DNA of 64,000 nucleotides from Setomelanomma holmii (taxonomy: Eukaryota; Ascomycota; Dothideomycetes; Pleosporales; Phaeosphaeriaceae): NCBI GenBank assembly GCA_010015745.1, contig ML978232.1, forward strand, positions 98,843-162,842, given 5' to 3'. The notes beneath the pieces were generated by a model, which was given only the letters and a program-made list of their open reading frames with translations, had not been told where the DNA came from and did not search any database. Position numbers and translations under genes: made by a program. Positions 11,962 to 22,535 of this stretch are shown in pieces. Positions within the stretch are counted from its first letter, which is position 1; every line of letters begins with the position of its first letter.

Positions 11962-14386
11962 ATGGCCGCCCTCGATCCGCTTGTGTGTGTTGTTGACTTT
12001 CATCATGCAAGGTGAGCGCATCGCGACCGCAGGCCACTCAAGGAGCCAGGCTTTGACAGCAGCCAATGCCCATGAATGGCTCAGGACGACGATCGCACAT
12101 GTGAGACTGACACCGACACAGAGGCCCTGAGGTAGAGACATGGCTAGGTGCAGAAGAAGGGAGCGATCCTGCCACGGAGAATGAGTGGGGACTGCTACCC
12201 TTCATGGCCTTGAGTGATGGAGCGCATGCGTACGTCCAGCCCCAATCCTACACAAACTTCCCGTACGCTTCTCCAATTCTTTTACCCGAGGCTTACGACC
12301 ATGGTCCAGCTCCACCGAAGATTACTCCTACTTTACACTCCGTCGATCGTCCACCGCTACGCACCCCGCAACGTCCCTCTTCGGCATATCCTGTACGCGG
12401 CAATTAGATGCAAGCAAGCTGATCAATCGCCCCGCCGACGTAACTAGAAGTACGGTACAAAAGGCAGTAGTGGTGATCAGCGATCGACCGCAGTGCTTCG
12501 GCGCCATCAAGGCCAAACTAGGGGGTGTTGTTGCGGCTTGGTTCGCGCAAAGAGACTTCACGGATATTGAGATATTGCAGAGGTTCCAAGAAAGTTTGCC
12601 ACAACTACTAAGGAATCAGGAAGGGCAGACGGATCAAGACTTTGGTAGGCTAACTCGGTTCCGTGTCTGAAGACAGCATCGAGCTGACAATGCAGGCTTA
12701 TCGCTCCGCGAACTCCTCCACGAATTCAAATGGCAGACACTGGTTCTTTTCAAGTGCGCTTTACTTCAACGCAAGGTGAGTAATCATGGCTGCTGGTGCT
12801 GGCCCGGCTGACTTGCTTCTAGGTTCTTTTCTTTGGCTCACATTGCGAGCGGTTATGCATGATGCAGTTCGCTCTTATTTCTCTGATACCCGGCCTTATT
12901 CGCCATCTGCAAGATTCTGCTGATCCCAAATTCAATTCCTGCGAAGAGAACCTCGTGATGCCAACTTCACTCAAGACGTCGGAACGCGCCTCTTGTACGC
13001 AAGTCACGTTCATCGGACATACGAAATGCTGACTGTCATAGTATTGGCATACATGGGCCTGCCGCTTCAGCTCTTCGGCAAAGGCTCGCTCTTTGGACCG
13101 TACACACCGCTCCAGCAGCTCGACATGCTTGCTGATCAAGAGACTAAATCTTACATCGTTGGTTCGACGAACTCGTTGCTGCTGCAGCAAAAAGACCGTT
13201 ATAGCGACATTCTCATCAACCTCGACGATCACACAGTCAACATCACATCTTCGTCACTCCGCCAGGCATCTGTACTCTCGACGCCAGACCGGAGATGGAT
13301 AGACTTCCTGACGCAGACTGTGCATGAGACGTGGGACGAGTCGAATCCTTCCCGGCCAAAAGACCATGGATACGCTGGAAGCGAGGAGTTCATCCGCATG
13401 CAGTTCGAGGAGTACTTGCTTGCAATGCTGAGCTCCGTCAAGTACAAGCTTTACATGGAGAAATCCGGGAACAAGGACAACTATCTGTCCGACGTCGAAG
13501 GCGACCCAGCCAGCGAATTCTCGAACGATTGGGTACACGCGTGGATGCAGACTGAGAACTTCCGGATATGGAACAAGTTCACAGACTCACACCTTTTCGA
13601 CATTGTGGACGCCAAGCATCCCTGCTCTGGTGGACTTAGCATGGAAGACGTCCAGCGACGCCTAGCACAGTACGTCTACCCCTCTTCTTTCACTCCCAAA
13701 CCCCTACTTACCCTTCCTATCAGCCTCTTCTCCAACACTACATTCCAAACCGTCGCTCTGGGCGTATGCGTGCTGATCCTCGCGTGGCGATTAGGCAAAT
13801 AGAGCAAATGCATCTCAACGAACGACTAGAAAAGAGCAGAGAAGTAATCGGGCAACAACTAGCTGCCGGACAGCAAAAGGTGTCGAGCGCGTACAATCGT
13901 CTGTGGGCTGAGATGGAAGCCATGCGTGAAGCGCAGAAGAAGCGCGCCGAGGAACAAAGACTTGCCGCCGAGAAGGAGGGTCGGCCCGTTGAGCAGCAAG
14001 GGAAGTGTAAGTCGAGCCTTCTCGAATGCCTAGGTGAAACGTCGTGCTGATATTGTCAAGGGAAACCACAAGCCCCCGATCTCTCCCACGCCCAAGCAAA
14101 TCTCCAAGCAGCGAAGCAAAGCGCCGGCGCGTACTTCTCGTCGTGGGGCTCGTGGGCTAGCGAGAAGCGCAAGGGATGGGGTAATAAGACGCCTGTCTCG
14201 TCGCCGCCGGCTAGTGCAGGACCGACGCCGGGCGACTTGAAGAGGGCGGAGGAGTTCCGGAGGGTGAAGCAGGCGGCGGTGGGCGATATCAAGGTTGTGT
14301 CGAAGGATGGCGAGGGAAATAAGGATAGGGAGAGCATCTTTTTTGATGCGGAGAAGGATAGGGAGGTTGATGGAGGGAAGCCATGA
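11962..14386 (+). CDS. AVL9-family (DENN-related) late secretory pathway protein
   Basis: Eight exons (11962-12011, 12122-12229, 12310-12644, 12696-12775, 12823-12994, 13042-13669, 13795-14006, 14061-14386) join to 1911 nt, or 636 residues. The N-terminus contains VVDFHHARGPEVE, then LPFMALSDGAHA and ASTEDYSYFTL, the signature start of the AVL9 domain. Further on it has a LFGISC stretch, GLPLQLFGKGSLFGPYTPLQ and a VGSTNSLLLQQK block, as in yeast and human AVL9. The last about 170 residues are charged and coiled-coil-like (EKSREVIGQQLAAGQQKV, EAQKKRAEEQR), ending in a Ser/Pro tail. By family knowledge AVL9 acts in exocytic traffic from the Golgi and is related to DENN Rab-exchange proteins. 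It ends in TGA. Confidence 0.92.
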
Positions 14387-14745
14387 GGATTGGGATGGGA
14401 TGGTTTGGAGTGTTTGTAATTGCATTGGATGCCTGGGTGGAAAGTGGCACTTGCACGACTGCTGCTGCTGTATAGGTACAGGTCAGCATTTGAACCACCA
14501 CGTTTTACGTATGTCCATGTCTCAACGTCCGTCATCGCACGAAGGCCACCTGCAGCATACGTGAACAGCATTCACGACCGAAGTCACACGTCGACGACAG
14601 CAAATTAACACACCTGCTATCGACAATGCACTTAGCAACACGTCAATGATGCCTGCTTAGACACATCTTCAGGCCTTGATACTTCGCGTGCCTGCAACGC
14701 CCGCCCCAACACTGTCTACCTCACATCGGCAGCGCGATATCCACT
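14387..14745. other. Intergenic, no gene seen
   Basis: Short spacer between the AVL9-like gene and the next plus-strand gene. No feature is recognised. Confidence 0.5.
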
Positions 14746-15144
14746 ATGACTACTCGCTGGTCCGACGAAACAGACAATCTCTCCGATCCAGATGATCCAT
14801 CTCGTTGGAGCACACAAGCCGTTGCAAATCTCAATGAAGGTGCATATGAACCGCATGACTACCTGACTTTTAATAGGACAAGGGAATGCTGCGCGGTGCG
14901 GCACTCGCGGGATGGCGAGATAGAAGTTTTGAGGGAGCTTGAGGTACCACGTGGGCGGCGAGATAAGAGACTGGGTAAAAGGAGACTGGAAGCGCATAAG
15001 TATCTACATAGATGGCTGGCTTGGATTACGCTGATGAGTAAGTTGGAGGGGAATACGCCAGCGCAGAGTGTGGAAGTGGTGCTGGGAGAGGTGGAGGAGT
15101 TGAGAGGGATAGTGGAAGTGCTGGAAAGGAGGCTGGGGAGTTGA
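14746..15144 (+). CDS. Hypothetical 132-residue charged protein
   Basis: Single uninterrupted frame of 132 codons. The N-terminal 30 residues are acidic and Ser-rich (DETDNLSDPDDPSRWS). The middle is basic (RGRRDKRLGKRR, about residues 69-80). The C-terminal 35 residues (SVEVVLGEVEELRGIVEVLERR) look like a short coiled coil. There is no signal peptide or membrane segment. The family is not recognised. The regular heptad-like C-terminus and plausible codon use favour a real gene. Confidence 0.6.
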   Translation: MTTRWSDETDNLSDPDDPSRWSTQAVANLNEGAYEPHDYLTFNRTRECCAVRHSRDGEIEVLRELEVPRGRRDKRLGKRRLEAHKYLHRWLAWITLMSKLEGNTPAQSVEVVLGEVEELRGIVEVLERRLGS

Positions 15145-15476
15145 CGAGAAGATGTTAGAAAGTGGCTCAGCGAAGGGAATTCCGGGCTCTCGATGAAGTA
15201 AGGATAGCACAAGACAGTAGTGGGATAATTCAGCGGTATTGCTCATTCTTGGACAGCTTCTGAGCATGGTGGTACATAGTTTACATTGGAAGTTTTGCAC
15301 CCAAGTACCGACATTCACGTATCCTTACGTTTGTTCGTGGATATAGCATGCTAGCCAAATACCGTTCAACAGATCTGTGCAATTGGTTTTTTGTGGTTCC
15401 TAACGCACCCACTGTTCATACGACATCACCCTTCCTGCTGTTCACTCTTCCAAGTCATTTTCTGTCCACTTATCTC
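15145..15476. other. Intergenic, convergent spacer
   Basis: Lies between convergent genes (plus strand ending 15144, minus strand ending 15477). No feature is seen. Confidence 0.5.
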
Positions 15477-16727
15477 CTACGCAGCAGGAAATATCACATA
15501 CGCCCACTCCCTCCCACCCTTGATCAACCACTGATCAATTCCCTCGAACCCAGCACTTATATATGCCGTCTTCGTAAACGCCACCTCACTCCAATACCTA
15601 TATGTCACGTTCCCAGGAACAAACACCACATCTCCCGTAATCAGCTGCGCAGTCGGATACCCCTCAATCTGCACACTCAACTGCCCTTCTAGGACCTGAA
15701 ACGCCGCTGCGCCAGGTAAGTTCCACGCCGGCGTGGTGACGTTGGTAGCCTGTTTTCCATTCGTGATAGTGGATAGTATGTAATTCATATCTTGAGCTTG
15801 CGTCGGCGTGACTAAAGGTTGAACAATCTGATAACCATATTGTGAGTTCAGATACTTTGGCCCTCAGCCGTTCAAGATAAAGTACGGCTCGCTCGGTGCG
15901 CCGAACGAATCATTCCCTGTATGCCAAGTGGCGTTGGCAGGAACGATGGTGCTATTCACAGCGGCTACGAAATCAGTACCAGCGTAGACGTCATAGCTTT
16001 GTAGCGCGGTAAGTTGGCTGGCGTTAGGGCCGGCGGCGGCGTCTGACGAGACGCTGGGGATGTACGGGGTGTGGTTTTCGGTGGTGGTGTTTGTTCCGCC
16101 TAGGGCTTGGAGGAAGAGATCCCTATTCATACAAGTCAGCTGAGTGTATCGGCAGTGTGAACTTATTGGTAGAGCTCACTCAAATCCACCAGGGACAATG
16201 AAACCGCCAATCTCAGTGTCAGGGTCTAAGATCTTAAATGTATGCGTGGTATTTCGCGTGACCGTACCGAAATCGTGTTGCGTCAGCGTCCGCGACTGCT
16301 GTTCGCCTGAGCCTTTTGGCTCGGCGAAAAGTTGGAATCGGCCCTTTAGATTGAAGAAGTTCTCGAAGTGTTGCTGGTGGTGATGCGCTAGGACGCCCAG
16401 TTCTGAGCTTTTGCGAGCGGAAGTTCCCAGAACGGTGAATGCGTAGCCAGAGGAGGGACCCGTGACGTAGAAACGATAGTATTGAGGCCCGATGGTCACA
16501 CCTTGCGCGCTGGCATAGTGCGGTATCACGTATGGACGAACGTATGACGGTGCAACATTGACGTATAGAGAGTCGTTCTGAGTATTTTGCGTGGCTGATA
16601 GTGACGATTGGGCTGTACTAAGTAAGAGAAGGATTCGTGGCTCGACCAAGTAAGTTCGCGCGAGAAGACAAGAAACAAGAGAAGTGTTCCAAAGACTTAA
16701 ACATTGCCGACGGTCCTTGCCAGCCAT
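15477..16727 (-). pseudogene. Bicupin (quercetin 2,3-dioxygenase-like) gene with one in-frame TGA
   Basis: Two exons on the minus strand (16727-16180 and 16122-15477, 57-nt intron with GTGAGC donor) give a 397-codon frame interrupted once by TGA at 15866-15864. The first half holds a cupin core with a metal-site pattern (HHHQQHFENFFNLKGRFQL, then NTTHTF) and IVPGG. After the TGA the frame stays open for 129 codons and contains a second cupin (GAAAFQVLEGQLSVQI, GDVVFVPGNVTYRYWS). Many Asn-Xaa-Ser/Thr sites suggest a secreted glycoprotein, as in fungal quercetinases, but the N-terminus is uncertain and I see no clean signal peptide. The family opens the flavonol ring with a divalent metal; the exact substrate is unknown here. 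The stop would remove the second cupin. A 58-nt GTACTT...CAG stretch over the stop is out of phase and does not rescue the frame. Confidence 0.75.
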
Positions 16728-17772
16728 TTTTGTACAAGTTCACACATGGTGAACTATGTACTCCTTGCTCCGAAGTTGGCCAGGGCAATTGTTTTCAAAT
16801 TGCCATACAAAGCAGTTGGATTCACATTGGTTGCGGTCTCCGTTGCGCATGGTCTTATTTGATCTTGTTCCTGGCACTCCATCGGCGATAGCGTCATCTG
16901 CTGTTCGATATGGGTACAGTGGCCGCATGGTAGATGGGTCCCTCAATCTCTTGCTCAAGTCTTGATGGATACCTTCATCTTAAACCTTGACAGATCGGCC
17001 GAGCGTTAGCGGATCTATACTTTGTCCTGCCTAGTGCGGCTCTTATAACCCTGCTCAGTGCGCGGCCAACCTGCCGATGGCAAGGCTGACAAGCATATCC
17101 TAGTCTTGTCATTGGCAACTTTTACGATCGAGGGTTTAGATGCCACAGCGGTCGGCACTGAAGAGTGGGAGAGGCTTCCGCTGCAGCCACATCCGCCGCG
17201 CGGTCGGGAGCTATGGTAACGGCTTCAGCCGTAGATTCATGTCTTGTCAAGCTGTGATTGGCATAGCGCTTTGATGCTCGTGATTTCTTGTGAGATATCG
17301 ATTGTGCACGGAAGCAAAAGAACAGCCGTGGACTTGTATGCCCTCCACTATCCCGAGCCTGGGCATCAGAGATTTTCGGGAATCGCAAGACACCAAGACG
17401 GCCTCTTCGAAAGATATACGGGGCTTTCGCACGTCTAGAAACCTTTCCTCATTCAAATTGGACATCGGCGTGTCAGCGCTTGATTTGATGAGCTCGGGCT
17501 GGCGCACTAGGCTGCATGGTGTGAATGATGAGGTGGAAGGGGGGTGGCATCCTCATGCTTGGAAGCTGATCAACCCGGATATCGGAGCTTCGGGGCATGT
17601 TCGGCATCCCACCAAGACTACGCAGGGAGTGCAATTCTCACCAGACCCATCAACCACCCACTCTTCATGGATGGATGCGAGAGAGTATAAAAGGAATCAT
17701 GTCTTCCCGATATCGATTTTCATCTACTTGCCGCAGCTCCCGTAAACGTCCTCAAGCCCGCCTCGCATTCCT
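16728..17772. other. Intergenic, no gene seen
   Basis: Several chance frames of up to about 150 codons on both strands show no domain or coherent codon pattern. It probably contains the promoter of the minus-strand bicupin gene. Confidence 0.45.
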
Positions 17773-18204
17773 CTACACATCTTCCAAGCGTTTCAACATA
17801 TCATTTACCATCCCCTGCGTTCTCTTCTCCACCCAATAATTGCGCTTCCCTTCGGTTTGGTCCACTCCCTTGATTTCGTGCGAGGAATGGTCCGGCTCAA
17901 AAAGGATTTCCTCCAACTTCTTAGTCATCTTCACCCGTTCACGGACTTCTGCTTCCAACGCGCTCGAAGTGCGCTGCAAGGCCGCACTAGTCCAGTCTAA
18001 TTCTCGCAAGATAATAAGGATGGCAGAAGATACTTGCTTTCGATCTACAGTCAAGCGGTCAATGCTGATATCTGATTTCAGCACTTCTTCAAGGCTGTTT
18101 AGTAGTTTGTACGCTTGCAGTACATCGTCTGTGTATCGCTCGTCGAGACCAGCCGAGACTATGGCGTCGCTGGAATCGCCGAATACTCTGTCGTTATCAT
18201 ACAT
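17773..18204 (-). CDS. Hypothetical 143-residue coiled-coil protein
   Basis: Single exon, 143 codons, starting MYDNDRVF. The protein is helical and charged, with two likely coiled-coil stretches (about residues 25-60, ending in ISIDRLTVDRKQVSSAIL; and about 70-100, including LQRTSSALEAEVRERVK). It has no membrane segment, signal peptide or zinc motif. Not recognised. The next gene to the right on the opposite strand is a decayed coiled-coil gene; no similarity between them is apparent. Confidence 0.6.
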   Translation of the reverse strand: MYDNDRVFGDSSDAIVSAGLDERYTDDVLQAYKLLNSLEEVLKSDISIDRLTVDRKQVSSAILIILRELDWTSAALQRTSSALEAEVRERVKMTKKLEEILFEPDHSSHEIKGVDQTEGKRNYWVEKRTQGMVNDMLKRLEDV

Positions 18205-18747
18205 TTCGAGCTAGTGAAGGAGGAATCAACTGTAGTGACAGTGGAAGAATGGTCGGTCTTATAGTACACAGCTGCAGACTACACGCATCGGGATGAGACG
18301 CTGAACAGCGCATTCAGAGAATGGCAGTTATAGCTGCGATGACGCATATTAATCAAGCTGTTCAGACACGAGATGAGAAGACGGGGAGGGTTGACGAACG
18401 CAAGTCTCTTGCGTGTCGTTACGTGTAATCGTACTCAAAGTATCGTTTTGTCGGCGTGATTGAAGGGTCGCTGGCATGCGTTCCGATGCGTCTGGTCCTA
18501 TGGGAAGGTCCGCACAATAGTCACGAAAAGTGAAGGCGGACCAATAAGGAGGAGCAGAGTTTGCATCGACCTACCATAAGGCCAGCTCAATGATTCGCCC
18601 GTCCACATGCTCACCGTGCGATCCAGCGCGGCGGATCGAACGCGGCTGGTCGATGTTCCTGTTTGACAAGTTCAGTTCGAAAGGCCTCAAGCCCTGCTCA
18701 ACAGCGTCCAGCCTGAGGCTTATACTCTTTTCTCTTCTAAAATCATC
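18205..18747. other. Divergent intergenic region, no gene seen
   Basis: Separates the minus-strand coiled-coil gene from the plus-strand decayed gene starting at 18748. No feature is recognised. Confidence 0.5.
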
Positions 18748-19903
18748 ATGCCATCCCACAGAACCGCAAAGCTCGACTCCGAAGAAGATTTCGTCCAAGT
18801 AACTGTGCAAGACGCAGAGGCGGCGCAAGAATGGCATGCGGAGAATATGCCGCCATACCTATCGAGCATCGAGCTCGCTCATCTCGCTTCAACATATCCA
18901 AGGAAGGTGTTAGAAGCTAACAAGATCCTACACAAAAACGAAGTGGAATTGCGCTGGACTGGTGAACAAGATGCACGCGATCTAGCAACACGCATCGGCA
19001 TGATGCTTCGGTTTGTGAACGCACCGACCAGCGCTGACAACAGTCAGTACTACTGCGAGGTACTGCGGATGCCTACGGCTTATGTAAGCAGTAAGTAGCG
19101 CACCTAGGAAGGGGCAGTAGCAGTAGCAGTAGTGATGATGGTTAAGAAGCAGTAGTACGGCTACGGTCACGTGAGCGACAAAGTGAACCTTCGTAGGTGC
19201 GCCAGCGCGGTAAAAGAAGAGAGAGATGTTGCGCAGACCTCGATCCTTCCTACTTAGGAAAATACTGGCAGTACATGGCCCATGCAGCAGTACTACGGCT
19301 ACGGGCAGTAGGAGGCTCTTAGCAGGAGAGCGCCGTAGGTAATTCACCTTAGGAGCCACCGTAGCGTAGGTCAAGTGGCCCAAAAGTAGCCGTAGTACTG
19401 ACTGTTGTCAGCGCTGGCACCGACCGCCAAGTTGGAGCAGCTTGGGGCGGATAATGAGGGTTACAGTAAGAGTCTGGACGAGAAATCTTAAACAGGTGAA
19501 CGATGCGGAGAGGCCGATCAAGGCGATATCACAAGAGCTCGAAGATATCAAGAAGAAGCTCAAGGAGAGTACGCAAGCACTGCATGACGCCCGGCATCAG
19601 CTCCTTGAGAAGACACGAGACCTGTAGAATATCAAGCAGAAGCTTAGTGAGACGAGACTTGAGTCTGGAGATGTCAGTGATAAGTTGCAGACCCGAGATC
19701 ATGAAGTGGCAAGACTAGAAGAGAGCAACAAGTAGCTTGAGAACGAATTAGCACAGGCGAACAATACTGCTAGCAAGAAGGACGAAGAGGTTCAGGAGCT
19801 GAAAGCCGAGCTGGAAGAAGCTCGCCGAACAATGAACAAATGGAAGCGATGGAGCAGCAGAACCACGAGAGAGAACAGAAGGAGCAAGAGCAATGCAAAG
19901 TAA
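18748..19903 (+). pseudogene. Coiled-coil protein gene, split by a MITE and degraded
   Basis: Starts as a plausible frame (MPSHRTAKLDSEEDFVQVTV) that runs to a hAT-type MITE at 19029. On the far side the frame resumes as KLEQLGADNEG, so removing the MITE and one target-site copy restores continuity. Further right the coiled-coil character continues (ISQELEDIKKKLKESTQALH; VQELKAELEEARR) but the reading is broken by at least one frameshift near 19480 and by TAG codons near 19626 and 19735. The two TAG codons lie where coiled coils often have Gln, so CAG to TAG is a simple explanation. The intact protein would have been about 250 residues. Function unknown. Confidence 0.65.
19021..19424. mobile_element. 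hAT-type MITE, 388 bp, with 8-bp target-site duplication
   Basis: The element spans 19029-19416. Its ends are perfect 25-bp terminal inverted repeats beginning CAGCGCTGACAACAGTC. It is flanked by the direct repeat GCACCGAC (19021-19028 and 19417-19424). The 8-bp duplication and CAG-starting ends are the hallmarks of hAT elements. It has no coding capacity. Inside are short repeats of GTACTACGGCTACGG in both orientations (about 19150-19165, 19285-19302, 19386-19400) and a GCAGTA triplication near 19113, resembling hAT subterminal repeats. It sits inside the coding frame of the gene starting at 18748. Confidence 0.9.
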
Positions 19904-20137
19904 CAAGTGAGGGCGTTGTACCAAACCAACGGCTGAAGTTAGCATTCGGAGGCTATCACAGCGAGAGGTAGAAGAAGAATGAGGAACAAGAGACGAGGTT
20001 CTAGGGACAATAGCGAGCAACAAGTTGATGTATCGATCGAATTCGATGATGAGGAGAGCAGACAAAACGCACGATAAGTGTCAAGTGGTGAGGTAGTGAG
20101 ACAGCGCATCACTCTAGGAGACGTACTCGCCTCAAGT

Positions 20138-21965
20138 TCAGATATTATTCCCAGGGTTTCGCGAACCGGGAGACTTTTCAGGCCGCATCTTCTTCTCCTC
20201 ATGTTCAGGCTTCAACTTCTCCGTCCCCCGATACTGCTCCAGTGTCTGCCACCAAGGCACTCCTTCCCGTTCCTTGGTTAATCGCTGCTCAATCTCGGCA
20301 GTTTCTGCGGTCTGGACAGCATCCTTGCGGCAGAAGCAGCACGTCAAGTTGCTCCCACCATGGCGCCGGAGAGTAGCTTCCCATTTCTCTAGACATTGAA
20401 GGTGGTAAGGATGACCACACACATTCAGCGCAACGCAAACATCCTCCTCAAAGTCGAGTTTGCAGATTCCGCATTCAGCGTCAGGGCCTGGGTCGGCGAC
20501 TTCGTGTGTGTTATGGCGGACGAGTACCGAGAACTGCGAAAGATGTGCAATGCTGAAGTCTGTGCATGGGTCGTTGGCGAAGGTGTCAGGATCATATAAG
20601 GCCCACTCATTGGGATGAACTTCAGCTGGGAGACAGGGTGAGAGTCTACGCCATGCCTCTTGCCGTCAGAGTTTTGCGGATTCGAGGTCTTCATGTAGCA
20701 CCTGGTCCCCATTGCGGGAAAAGTTGTAGCGAGACGGGTCGAGCAGCCATCGAATATCGATATCATCCGGGTCAACGTACCACCCAATCTGCTCGTCCCA
20801 AATTCCACGATAGCGAGCAGGAAGAAACAGCAGACGTTCCAGACATTCAAGATCAAAGTGCTTTGACAGTATCACCTTGATCATGCCAGAAGGATCTGCA
20901 TCGGGATGCGTAGCTGCCAACATCAGCCAGCGGTAGTACAGAAACATCTCATCTTCCTGTTTTGCATATTGCACCTGGACAAAACACTGGAAGACATTTC
21001 AGTTGCCGAAGAAGTTGTATTGGGCAAGAACGTGGCGAACCTGGAGAGGGTTTCGAGAAAATGGGCTTTCGAGGAGAGCGATGTGGGCGCGTTCGCATTC
21101 GAGTAGGTAGTCTTCGCTAGACCGACGCCAGATCTCCTCGTCTGTAACCAGATTAGCGATGCTTTGCATGAGCTTCAAAAACGAAATGATGAGGAAAGTG
21201 ATATTGTCCTAGTTTTAAGGCTGACCAGCTGCTGACGTGAGTGCTTTTAGTGCTTCCGTTATTTCTGGCCACAGACCATGTCCGCCAATCGAACGAGCTT
21301 TGAGTTGTGCAAGATAGTTGCATGGCCGGTCTCGGTCAATTTGCGGCTGTGGTAGCTCATTTAGAGTCTTGAGTTGTTCAATGAGCACGCTGCTAACCTC
21401 CCAAATTAGGATGCTGTGATTTAGGATGCTGCAGGCAATTAAAGAGCCACTGGCGCGCATCTTTTACAATCTTGACCTGCTCCTCGCCTGTCAGATCATA
21501 CTCGAGCGAGTCCGACTTGCGCACCGAGGTCTCCTTACGCTCCATAAGCTTAAGTGTGTCCTCAACGCAACCGTACATATCCACCAAGATGGGATGAGCC
21601 AGTGCGATGTCAACTTCTGGCGATACTTGGAATTGTAACTTTTCATTCAGCGCATGATGCCAGATCCGAGCCACGGAGAGCGAGTAAAGATGATGCTTCG
21701 GCAGCTCACCTCGAGGATCACGATTTTCCAAGGCTACAATGGCCATGAATGCGTAGACAGCGAAAGCATCGAGAACTTCGTGCGCTTTGCAAGCATCACC
21801 TTGGAATATATTTATGTGGTCATTGAGGCTATTGAAAGCTCGAACGGGAAACTCAGTTCCTACAATGGTGAATGATGGCATTGCGTCGGCGAAGTCGTCG
21901 AATGTAGGATGGAGTATTGTGACTGCTGGGGGCCTGACAGGGTGATGGGTTTTCAGACTAGACAC
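20138..21965 (-). pseudogene. RING-finger protein gene, apparently degraded
   Basis: A coherent protein reads on the minus strand from MSSLKTHHPVRP (21965) to a stop at 20138. The C-terminal part carries a RING finger: CGIC, then CGHPYHLQCLEKW, then CCFC, a C3H2C2-like zinc pattern of E3 ubiquitin ligases. Problems: a frameshift near 21420, beside a 15-bp near-duplication (CAGCATCCTAAATCA / CAGCATCCTAATTTG); a probable intron near 21170-21225 with a weak GTCAGC donor; a TGA at 21001-20999; and a TGA at 20668-20666. The first TGA lies in a phase-neutral 66-nt intron-like segment (21040-20975, GTTCGC donor as in the GH71 gene of this window). The second has no such escape. Likely a decayed ubiquitin-ligase-type gene, although sequencing error is possible. 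Confidence 0.6.
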
Positions 21966-22535
21966 CGGTTGCTCGATAGGGAGTGCCGACTACCCTTTCT
22001 CTTTTGAGCTGCGGTACGAATAGCTAAGAAGGTAGAAAAGAGGGATTCGTATGTACAACTGAGCATTGAAGAGATCGGCGAGCATTGTTGGTGGACAATG
22101 TTCGGCATTGCTGTGTGATAACACAGTGCTAGTCGCAGTCAACATCGTGTCTCTCAACTTGATCGGGTTGCTGGACAGACTCCAGATTGGCGACTTGCAT
22201 CGCTTCGCGCTTCTAGCATCGCTTGAATATCTCAGGGTAGCTTTGGAGCAATCGTATCGTCAAGACCGGGACCTCGGTTCGAAGCGTTGCGGCGTTGCAG
22301 CATCGTGGAGACAGTGACGCACTGGTGCATCATGTTCCTGTTGGCCCGCTGCGGTGCCTGAGAAGTGACGGATCATGTGCAGTATTGGTGTTGAGCAAAA
22401 GCAGGTATTGAAAACTTGACGATGCGAAGAATGTCGGGTGTATGTTTACAGAACTTTGTTATGGGACAGATTGATCAGAAGTGAAGTCTACGCTCTCCAT
22501 GCAAGCAGATAACGCTGTCTATCTAACACAGCGCA
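21966..22535. other. Intergenic, no gene seen
   Basis: No coding frame or RNA structure is recognised. It presumably holds the promoter of the RING-type gene and the 3-prime flank of the J-domain gene. Confidence 0.45.

Noticed and set aside
17290..17745. Plus-strand frame of 151 codons
   Set aside because: No recognisable motif, irregular composition, and no supporting intron or neighbour context.
15477..21001. Reassignment of TGA to a sense codon, because several frames have lone TGA codons
   Set aside because: The Hog1 and AVL9 genes end in TGA at family-typical positions, and other broken genes carry TAA or TAG, so TGA is an ordinary stop here.
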